Shown here: piece by piece, positions 7,619-12,924 of the stretch
How the letters are laid out: every line of letters starts with the position of its first letter
Numbering within the stretch: position 1 is the first letter of the stretch
Source of the DNA: Gammaproteobacteria bacterium
Lineage (GTDB): Bacteria; Pseudomonadota; Gammaproteobacteria; DSM-19610
DNA length: 17,541 nt
NCBI GenBank assembly: GCA_030618475.1
Contig: JAUXDG010000031.1
Span: forward strand, 1 to 17,541
Direction of reading: 5' to 3'
The notes under the pieces: model-generated
What the model saw: the letters and a program-made list of their open reading frames with translations, nothing else
What the model was told of the DNA's origin: nothing
Databases searched by the model: none
Translations under genes and position numbers: made by a program

Positions 7619-7626
7619 ACTATTGG
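7598..7626 (+). promoter_or_regulatory. Promoter overlapping the IscR-like operator
   Basis: TTGACT (7598-7603) is followed after 17 bp by TATTGG (7621-7626). The -35 matches 5 of 6 bases; the -10 is weak. TATACT at 7616-7621 is a better -10 hexamer, but only 12 bp from TTGACT. Either arrangement places the operator over the RNA polymerase site. Confidence 0.4.
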
Positions 7627-7637
7627 TATTGAACAGG

Positions 7638-7655
7638 CTTGCTGGCCTTAGCAAG
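7638..7655 (+). promoter_or_regulatory. Small hairpin overlapping the ribosome site of the YHS-like gene
   Basis: CTTGCT (7638-7643) pairs with AGCAAG (7650-7655) around a 6-nt loop. The right arm covers the first three bases of the ribosome site AAGGAGGT (7653-7660). It could modulate translation; the stem is short and could be chance. Confidence 0.25.
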
Positions 7656-7664
7656 GAGGTTATT

Positions 7665-7982
7665 ATGAGTATCTCGACTGACACGCAGCACACACACCCT
7701 GTCAAATTCGACAATCTCAACTGGGTAGCCAGTGATCCACTGCTCCGTGACCAGGAGCAGAGCCACCGGCTACACGAGCCGGACCATCGGATCAACACCA
7801 TCGATCCGATCACCGGCCGGGATATTGACAACGTTATCGGACACCCATCGATTGTCGACGGCAATCTGACTATCTATTTCGAATCCGAAAAGAGCCGCAG
7901 AACCTATCAGGAAACGCCCATTGATCATCCCTATTCAGGATCGACAGGCAAACCGTCCGAGGACATGGACAGGGGTGGCTAA
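7665..7982 (+). CDS. Small cysteine-free YHS-like protein under an IscR-type operator
   Basis: This is a 105-residue hydrophilic protein with no cysteine, no signal peptide and no membrane segment; I know no named family. The start ATG 7665 has a near-perfect ribosome site, AAGGAGGT, 4 nt upstream. The central part reads IDPITGRDIDN ... GNLTIYFESEKSRRTYQETP. This follows the layout of a YHS domain (DPVCGM ... YYFCS..C...F...P), but all three metal-binding cysteine positions are replaced (Thr, Glu, Ser). The N-terminal third is rich in His, Asp and Gln (TQHTHP, HRLHEPDH). The tail is polar and Gly-rich. The operator suggests expression when Fe-S clusters or iron are limiting. It ends tail-to-tail with the DUF62 gene, overlapping it by 4 nt. 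Function is unknown; the YHS relation is inference from pattern only. Confidence 0.8.
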   Translation: MSISTDTQHTHPVKFDNLNWVASDPLLRDQEQSHRLHEPDHRINTIDPITGRDIDNVIGHPSIVDGNLTIYFESEKSRRTYQETPIDHPYSGSTGKPSEDMDRGG

Positions 7983-8704
7983 CGGCAGGCGATAACACTT
8001 CCAATGCTAAGGCCCAAAGCCTCAGCGGCATGACCATTGGACAAGGCTATTTCAACCAGGCCGTTCGAGTTTTCGTACCAGAAGGGGGTACCCGCTTCTG
8101 CCTCAGCAAAGGTAGCTCTGAATTCACAGCTTGCCCCTGCCACGTCGAGGACGGCATCCTGCAATACACGGCAGGAACGTAACCCGGTTATGGCATTTCC
8201 ATAGCTGTCAAGATAGACGACCTGCATAAGATCTTCAGGCCAGGCGGGCATCGGCAGTCGAGTGACTTCAATCTCTTCAGCGGGCAGCTGTTCTCCCCGC
8301 GCAATGGCAGCCGCCACCGGCGCGAACAGATCGCGACCATGGAAGCTGTTGGAAAGCCGTTGTGGACGCCAGGTAATTTCGAAGACCTGCACACGATCGG
8401 CGCGACCAATGAGGATCGAAAACAGTCCATTGTCAGGCCCCACGTACCAGCGACTGTCGGCACGCACGACCAGTGCACGCCTGTTGGTGCCGACACCGGG
8501 ATCGACTATGCAGACGCAGACGCTATTGTCCGGCAGGTACTGGCTGTAAGCCGGTATCAGGTAAGCCGCTGCCTGGACATGAAAAGGTGGTAGATCGGGA
8601 AAAATATCCACCACCGGCAGAGCCGGCGCCTGCGCAAGCAGCACCGCCCGCATTTGCCCCAGATAGGGCCCCTGGACACCGAAATCAGTGAAGATTGCAA
8701 TCAT
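7979..8704 (-). CDS. SAM hydroxide adenosyltransferase (DUF62, chlorinase/fluorinase superfamily)
   Basis: This 241-residue enzyme is predicted to split S-adenosylmethionine with water into adenosine and methionine. The family signature is clear: IFTDFG at the N terminus (Asp7), VDPGVGTNRR with Asp68 and Arg75, and FHGRD with His122. These correspond to the Asp-Arg-His set that activates water in characterised hydroxide adenosyltransferases. The halogenase-specific insertion is not apparent. The C-terminal part (about 155-241) forms the family's small beta domain. ATG 8704 gives the conventional MIxxFTDFG start, although no good ribosome site is visible. It is convergent with the YHS-like gene, overlapping by 4 nt with no terminator between them. 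Its 5' side faces the repeat-rich gap. The biological reason for SAM hydrolysis is not settled. Confidence 0.92.
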   Translation of the reverse strand: MIAIFTDFGVQGPYLGQMRAVLLAQAPALPVVDIFPDLPPFHVQAAAYLIPAYSQYLPDNSVCVCIVDPGVGTNRRALVVRADSRWYVGPDNGLFSILIGRADRVQVFEITWRPQRLSNSFHGRDLFAPVAAAIARGEQLPAEEIEVTRLPMPAWPEDLMQVVYLDSYGNAITGLRSCRVLQDAVLDVAGASCEFRATFAEAEAGTPFWYENSNGLVEIALSNGHAAEALGLSIGSVIACR

Positions 8705-8776
8705 CAGCCGATTAGTTCTTCCCCTGATTGAATGGGTAATACTATCATTTTAGACAAAACGCATTGCTCGCTGATC

Positions 8777-8808
8777 CCCCAGGGGACCTTCTCCCCAGGG
8801 GACCCTCT
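8777..8808. repeat. 16-bp tandem duplication containing CCCCAGGGG
   Basis: CCCCAGGGGACCTTCT (8777-8792) is followed directly by CCCCAGGGGACCCTCT (8793-8808); the copies differ at one base. Each begins with the 9-bp palindrome CCCCAGGGG. Confidence 0.85.
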
Positions 8809-8831
8809 CTTGCTGCGCAATTCACCTTGTC

Positions 8832-8872
8832 TCGCCTATCGGCGATTGACACCCTCTCTCGCCTGACGGCGA
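8832..8872. repeat. Two REP-like hairpins 27 bp apart
   Basis: TCGCC-TATC-GGCGA (8832-8845) and TCGCC-TGAC-GGCGA (8859-8872) have identical stems and different 4-nt loops. Flanking words ATTCACC or ATTGACACC and CTCGCCT recur with the same 27-bp period, and a degenerate copy of the flank begins near 8819. This resembles an eroded tandem repeat or a REP pair. Confidence 0.7.
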
Positions 8873-8899
8873 TTCACCGCCACGATCCTGTACCAAACC

Positions 8900-8944
8900 C
8901 GCTCGTAATTATTGGCCGAAATAAATTCGGCCCTTCTACGAGCG
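8900..8944. repeat. Nested palindrome with two perfect stems
   Basis: The outer stem CGCTCGTA (8900-8907) pairs exactly with TACGAGCG (8937-8944). The inner stem GGCCGAA (8914-8920) pairs exactly with TTCGGCC (8926-8932) around ATAAA. An asymmetric internal loop (6 nt and 4 nt) separates the stems. This is the shape of interspersed intergenic palindromes; there is no T-tract for a terminator on either strand. Confidence 0.8.
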
Positions 8945-9079
8945 TATTCTACCCACTCGATCAGGGCAAGAACCAGAAACGGTTTCCAGACCCACCAAGG
9001 TCACAATTGCAAATAAAACAGGCTGAAAAGCGAAAAGCAGAGTAGTATTAAAAGCACTTGATCCAAGCTGAGGCCGTAT

Positions 9080-9739
9080 ATGATGACTACAGCTCGTTAC
9101 AGTATTGGAGAAGAAATCGCCAACGCCGTCACCCACGGTATCGGCGCACTGCTGAGTGTTGCCGGCCTCGCTGTTCTGGTGAGTTTTGCCGCCTTGTACG
9201 GTGATGCCTGGCATATTGTCAGTACCAGCATCTTCGGCAGCACCCTGATACTGCTATATGCCGCCTCCACTGTCTACCACAGCGTGTGGCATCGTCAAAC
9301 CAAACTGATTCTGCAACGCCTTGATCATTCAGCCATTTTTATTTTAATTGCAGGCACCTATACACCTTTTGCCCTGGTAAACATGAGAGGCCCCTGGGGC
9401 TGGACCCTGTTTGGCATGGTCTGGTCTATCGCCCTGCTGGGAATCGCCCTGCAGCTCTTTCCACGTCGACGCAATGAACGGCTGTCGCTGGCACTCTACC
9501 TGGGAATGGGCTGGATGGCTGTGGCCGCGATAAAACCGTTTCTGGCGGGTGTCGAAACCGGCGGTTTGATCCTGCTGCTGATTGGCGGGCTGTTTTATTC
9601 CCTGGGCGTCATTTTTTACGTTTGGCGGCAGCTGAAGTATCACCACGCGATCTGGCACGGTTTCGTCCTGGCAGGGAGCGCCTTTCATTTCTTTGCTGTG
9701 CTGTTTTATGTGGTGCCAAACGCGCCACGTTCCCTGTAG
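9080..9739 (+). CDS. trhA: PAQR/haemolysin III family membrane protein
   Basis: This is a 219-residue integral membrane protein of the haemolysin III/PAQR family, linked in bacteria to membrane-fluidity homeostasis; true haemolytic activity is doubtful. Seven hydrophobic helices are visible. The family's metal-site motifs are intact: STVYHSVWH (helix 2), LDHSAIFILIAGTYTP (helix 3 region) and HAIWHGFVLAGSAFHF (last helix). The N terminus has the usual GEEIANAVTHGIG. The start is ATG 9080 or ATG 9083; GAGG at 9070-9073 fits either. It is convergent with the ribosomal operon, whose terminator lies 20-43 bp past this gene's stop and may serve both directions weakly. The symbol follows current family naming. 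Confidence 0.93.
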   Translation: MMTTARYSIGEEIANAVTHGIGALLSVAGLAVLVSFAALYGDAWHIVSTSIFGSTLILLYAASTVYHSVWHRQTKLILQRLDHSAIFILIAGTYTPFALVNMRGPWGWTLFGMVWSIALLGIALQLFPRRRNERLSLALYLGMGWMAVAAIKPFLAGVETGGLILLLIGGLFYSLGVIFYVWRQLKYHHAIWHGFVLAGSAFHFFAVLFYVVPNAPRSL

Positions 9740-9758
9740 CGTCACCATTTCAGGAAAC

Positions 9759-9782
9759 AAAAAAGCCGGGCATTGCCCGGCT
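9759..9782 (-). terminator. Rho-independent terminator of the alpha ribosomal operon
   Basis: An 8-bp stem, AGCCGGGC (9764-9771) with GCCCGGCT (9775-9782), closes on a 3-nt loop. On the minus strand it is followed by six T (complement of A 9759-9764). It lies 33 bp past the rplQ stop. On the plus strand the following bases (GTTGTGATG) are a poor T-tract, so use by the PAQR gene would be weaker. Confidence 0.88.
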
Positions 9783-9814
9783 GTTGTGATGATCTTTTCT
9801 GACAGTGCGGAAGT

Positions 9815-10210
9815 TTATTCGGCCACCGCCTCAAACCCCTCCGCGTCGGTTTCCGGGCGATCGACCAGCTCAACCAGAGCCATCGGCGCCTTGTCACCGG
9901 TGCGAAACCCCGTTTTCAGAATACGCAGGTAACCACCCGGACGATTCTGATAGCGCGGACCCAGTTCGTTGAACAGCTTGGTCACCACGTCGCGATCGCG
10001 CAGACGGGCAAAAGCCAGCCGCCGTCTGTGGACGCTGTCGCTCTTGGCCAAGGTGATCAGCGGCTCGGCAACACGACGCAGCTCCTTGGCCTTGGGCAGC
10101 GTCGTCTTTATGACTTCGTGACGCATCAGCGAAGCAGCCATGTTGCTGAACATTGCCTTACGATGGCTGCTGTTACGATTCAGTTTTCGTCCACTTTGAC
10201 GGTGACGCAT
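9815..10210 (-). CDS. rplQ: 50S ribosomal protein L17
   Basis: L17 is a large-subunit protein near the peptide exit tunnel. The 131 residues begin with the diagnostic MRHRQSGRKLNRNSSHRKAM and include the basic helix region RRRLAFARLRDRD and the family segment GGYLRILKTGFRTGD. The C terminus is acidic and slightly longer than in E. coli (127 residues). It is the last gene of the alpha operon, starting 4 nt after the rpoA stop, so reinitiation by the same ribosomes is likely. The terminator follows. Confidence 0.97.
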   Translation of the reverse strand: MRHRQSGRKLNRNSSHRKAMFSNMAASLMRHEVIKTTLPKAKELRRVAEPLITLAKSDSVHRRRLAFARLRDRDVVTKLFNELGPRYQNRPGGYLRILKTGFRTGDKAPMALVELVDRPETDAEGFEAVAE

Positions 10211-10214
10211 AATT

Positions 10215-11234
10215 CTACCCTACATTAAATGCTTCGGCGGATTGCTTTTCGCTACTCTTGAGCCCTGCCGGCGGCCAGTTTTCCAGACGCATACCCAGCG
10301 ACAGACCACGGGATGCCAGCACATCCTTGATTTCGGTAAGCGACTTCTTGCCGAGGTTGGGCGTTTTGAGCAGTTCAACTTCGGTGCGCTGAATCAGATC
10401 ACCGATGAAGTAAATACTTTCTGCTTTCAGGCAATTCGCGGAACGTACAGTCAGCTCCAGATCATCGACCGGACGCAACAGGATCGGATCAATATCTGCT
10501 TCTGGCCTCTCCTGTTCTACTTCTTCCTTGCCTTGCAGATCGACGAATACCGATAACTGGTCCTGAAGAATGGTAGCCGCCCGGCGAATGGCTTCTTCCG
10601 GATCCAGGGTACCATTCGTTTCTATCTCGATAATCAGCTTGTCCAGATCGGTGCGCTGTTCAACACGGGCAGCATCGACATTATAGGCGACGCGATAAAC
10701 CGGCGTGAAGCTGGCGTCCAGTTGCAACGCACCAATCACCTTGTTTTCTTCTTCCTTGGTAGCACGCAGCGTTGCCGGTTCATAGCCACGGCCCATTTCG
10801 ACCTTCAGTGTCATGTTCAGCTCACCAACCTTGGTCAGGTTGGCGATCACATAATCCGGATTTAGCACTTCGACGTCGTGATCAAGTGTGATATCAGCCG
10901 CTGTAACCTGCCCCGGCCCTTTCTTACTCAGTCGCAGGGTCGCTTCTTCACGGTTATGCATTTGCAGTGCGAGCCCTTTCAGGTTGAGCATGATTTCCAT
11001 GACATCTTCCTGAACACCTTCAATCGCGGAGTATTCGTGCAATACGCCTTCGATTTCCACGGCGGTAACCGCACAACCCGGTAGGGATGACAGAAGAATA
11101 CGACGCAGGGCATTACCCAGCGTATGTCCGAAACCACGCTCCAGCGGTTCCAGCACTACCTTTGCGGAACGATCGTTGATAGTCTGAACATCTACGATAC
11201 GTGGCTTGAGGAACTCGGTGACCTTGCCCTGCAT
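10215..11234 (-). CDS. rpoA: DNA-directed RNA polymerase subunit alpha
   Basis: This subunit nucleates RNA polymerase assembly through its N-terminal dimerisation domain and contacts UP elements and activators through its C-terminal domain. The product has 339 residues (E. coli 329). The N-terminal domain has LERGFGHTLGNALRRILLSSLPG, the dimer core, and RVEQRTDLDKL. The linker after the DLQGKEEVEQERPEADIDP stretch is a little longer than in E. coli. The C-terminal domain is complete: LTVRSANCLKAESI carries the Arg equivalent to E. coli Arg265 that binds the minor groove, followed by TPNLGKKSLTEIKDVL. The gene lies between rpsD (24-nt gap) and rplQ (4-nt gap), as in the proteobacterial alpha operon. 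Confidence 0.98.
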   Translation of the reverse strand: MQGKVTEFLKPRIVDVQTINDRSAKVVLEPLERGFGHTLGNALRRILLSSLPGCAVTAVEIEGVLHEYSAIEGVQEDVMEIMLNLKGLALQMHNREEATLRLSKKGPGQVTAADITLDHDVEVLNPDYVIANLTKVGELNMTLKVEMGRGYEPATLRATKEEENKVIGALQLDASFTPVYRVAYNVDAARVEQRTDLDKLIIEIETNGTLDPEEAIRRAATILQDQLSVFVDLQGKEEVEQERPEADIDPILLRPVDDLELTVRSANCLKAESIYFIGDLIQRTEVELLKTPNLGKKSLTEIKDVLASRGLSLGMRLENWPPAGLKSSEKQSAEAFNVG

Positions 11235-11258
11235 GAAACGCCCTCTTAAGCTGTTGCT

Positions 11259-11885
11259 TTACTTGGAATACAACTCTACGACCAGATGTTCGTTGATCTC
11301 AGCGGGGAGATCCGAACGCTCGGGACGCGCTTTGAACACACCTTGCATTTTCTTCGCATCGACTTCGATCCAATCGACAAAGCCGCGCTGCTCGGCGACT
11401 TCCAGCGCAGACTGGACACGCAGCTGATTACGCGATTTTTCAGCAATCGTCAGGTTGTCATTTGGCTGAACCTGATAGGAAGGCACAGTAACACGCTGAC
11501 TATTAACCGTGACTGCCCTATGGCGCACCAGCTGACGCGCTTCCGAACGGGAAGCTGCGAAACCCATCCGGTATACAACGTTATCGAGTCGACTTTCCAG
11601 CAACTGCAGAAGGTTCTCACCTGTAGAACCCTTACGCTGAGCAGCACTCTTGTAATAGTTACGGAACTGACGTTCCAGCACACCATAGATACGGCGCATT
11701 TTCTGCTTTTCGCGCAGCTGTGTGGCGTAGTCGGAAAGACGCCCGCGGCGTTGACCGTGCTGCCCCGGAGGGAACGCACGGCTTTCCACCGAACACTTGG
11801 CGGTATAACATTTTTCGCCTTTCAAAAATAACTTGGTGCCTTCCCGACGACACTGGCGACACTTGGGTCCAACATACTTAGCCAT
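11259..11885 (-). CDS. rpsD: 30S ribosomal protein S4, four-cysteine (zinc) type
   Basis: S4 is a primary 16S rRNA-binding assembly protein and, in E. coli, the translational repressor of the alpha operon. The 208 residues include the S4 RNA-binding domain SRLDNVVYRMGFAASRSEARQ. The N terminus carries Cys9, Cys12, Cys26 and Cys31, spacing C-x2-C-x13-C-x4-C. This matches the zinc-binding S4 of Thermus-type bacteria, whereas E. coli S4 has no such set. GEKCYTAKC and FPPGQHG are also closer to the zinc type. The rest (REKQKMRRIYGVLERQFRNYYK) is gammaproteobacterial in character. It lies between rpsK (15-nt gap) and rpoA, the normal place, so it is the main S4 copy and not an extra paralogue, as far as this window shows. 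Confidence 0.97.
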   Translation of the reverse strand: MAKYVGPKCRQCRREGTKLFLKGEKCYTAKCSVESRAFPPGQHGQRRGRLSDYATQLREKQKMRRIYGVLERQFRNYYKSAAQRKGSTGENLLQLLESRLDNVVYRMGFAASRSEARQLVRHRAVTVNSQRVTVPSYQVQPNDNLTIAEKSRNQLRVQSALEVAEQRGFVDWIEVDAKKMQGVFKARPERSDLPAEINEHLVVELYSK

Positions 11886-11900
11886 TTAGTCTCCTCCGCC

Positions 11901-12299
11901 CTAAACGCGCCGCTTCTTCGGCGGACGGCAACCGTTGTGCGGAATGGGGGTCACATCGGTAATATTTGTAATGCGGAAGCCTGCGTTATTCAGCGCACGA
12001 ACCGCAGATTCGCGGCCAGGACCGGGGCCCTTGACTTCAACTTCCAGATTCTTCAATCCATATTCCTTAACCATCTCTCCAGCACGCTCGGCCGCAACCT
12101 GCGCCGCGAACGGCGTACTCTTGCGCGAACCGCGGAAACCGGAACCACCAGAGGTCGCCCACCCCAGGGCATTACCCTGACGATCGGTGATAGTCACAAT
12201 GGTGTTGTTGAATGACGCGTGAATATGGGCGATTCCATCGACCACATTTCTTTTAACCTTAACCTTCTTGCGCGTACGGCTTGTTGACGGATTAGCCAT
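11901..12299 (-). CDS. rpsK: 30S ribosomal protein S11
   Basis: S11 lies on the platform of the small subunit and contacts the mRNA exit region near the Shine-Dalgarno helix. The 132 residues contain the conserved VDGIAHIHASFNNTIVTITD, SGGSGFRGSRKSTPFAAQ, VKGPGPGRESAVRAL, and the C terminus ITDVTPIPHNGCRPPKKRRV. Length and ends match the family (E. coli 129). It follows rpsM after 27 nt in the alpha operon. Confidence 0.98.
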   Translation of the reverse strand: MANPSTSRTRKKVKVKRNVVDGIAHIHASFNNTIVTITDRQGNALGWATSGGSGFRGSRKSTPFAAQVAAERAGEMVKEYGLKNLEVEVKGPGPGRESAVRALNNAGFRITNITDVTPIPHNGCRPPKKRRV

Positions 12300-12326
12300 G
12301 TTAAATACCTGTTACCAGCAACTTGT

Positions 12327-12683
12327 TCATCGACGAATCGGGCGACGTGGTCCCTTTCGGGTGCGCGCATTGGTGCGGGTACGCTGACCACGCAACGGTA
12401 ATCCACGACGGTGGCGCATACCACGGTAACAACCCAGATCCATGAGACGTTTGATATTCATGGACAGTGTGCGGCGCAAATCGCCTTCCACCGTGTACTT
12501 GGCGACCTCACCACGAATGGTTTCAATTTCCGACTCGGAGAGATCTTTGATCTTCGCTTCCGGCTTGACACCACTGGCGTCACATATTTTCAGCGCCGCG
12601 GTATGGCCGATTCCGTATATGGACGTCAGCGCGATTACCGCGTGCTTCTGTGGTGGAACATTAATCCCGGCTATTCGAGCCAT
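12327..12683 (-). CDS. rpsM: 30S ribosomal protein S13
   Basis: S13 forms part of the small-subunit head and bridges to the 50S subunit (L5) and the P-site tRNA. The 118 residues equal the E. coli length. Conserved features are MARIAGINVPPQKHAVIALTS (start), IYGIGHTAA, and the basic tail RGLPLRGQRTRTNARTRKGP. The start has a strong GAGGAGAT ribosome site. It is the first gene of the alpha operon; the 105-nt region before it can fold and may be the S4 control site. Confidence 0.98.
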   Translation of the reverse strand: MARIAGINVPPQKHAVIALTSIYGIGHTAALKICDASGVKPEAKIKDLSESEIETIRGEVAKYTVEGDLRRTLSMNIKRLMDLGCYRGMRHRRGLPLRGQRTRTNARTRKGPRRPIRR

Positions 12684-12788
12684 GAATCCTATCTCCTCAA
12701 CGGGACCAACCGGTTGCGATTCACGAAACCCGCAACAATACCGGATTCAGTCCCTTATATCAATTTAAAACTGGGTATTTGCAGTCGA
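12684..12788 (-). promoter_or_regulatory. Structured leader of the alpha operon, candidate S4 control site
   Basis: The region between rpmJ and rpsM is the longest gap in the ribosomal cluster. On the minus strand GTTGCG (12736-12731) pairs with CGCAAC (12718-12713) around a 12-nt loop. Three more outer pairs (12744-12742 with 12712-12710) form after a 5-nt bulge. CAACCGGTTG (12707-12716) is also self-complementary, giving an alternative fold. E. coli has an S4-binding pseudoknot at this place; equivalence here is inference from position. A weak -10-like TATAAG lies on the minus strand just upstream. Confidence 0.45.
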
Positions 12789-12902
12789 TCAGCCCTGTCG
12801 CTGCTTGTGCCGGCCATCCTTGCAGATAACCCGGACCACGCCCTTGCGACGGACAATTTTGCAATTACGACAAATGCGTTTTACAGAGGCACGTACTTTC
12901 AT
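12789..12902 (-). CDS. rpmJ: 50S ribosomal protein L36
   Basis: This is the smallest ribosomal protein, a zinc ribbon in the large subunit. The 37 residues begin MKVRASVKRICRNCKIVRRK and end with RHKQRQG. Zinc ligands are Cys11, Cys14, Cys27 and His32, so this is the zinc-containing (C+) form. ATG 12902 has AGGTGA about 6 nt upstream. It lies between secY (22-nt gap) and the alpha operon leader, the standard place at the end of the spc operon. Confidence 0.97.
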   Translation of the reverse strand: MKVRASVKRICRNCKIVRRKGVVRVICKDGRHKQRQG

Positions 12903-12924
12903 GGTTTCACCTATATATTCTGGT

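Larger units (their letters stand above)
8705..9079. other. 375-bp gene-free gap with repeat cluster
   Basis: This gap separates the divergent DUF62 and PAQR genes. It must hold promoters for both, but I cannot place one convincingly. The central 170 bp consist of a 16-bp tandem duplication, two 27-bp-spaced hairpins and a nested palindrome, each listed separately. Short open frames across it show no protein-like character. Confidence 0.7.

Noticed and set aside
8777..8872. CRISPR array
   Set aside because: The repeats are 16 and 27 bp in period with no unique spacers of constant length, and there are no cas genes in the window.
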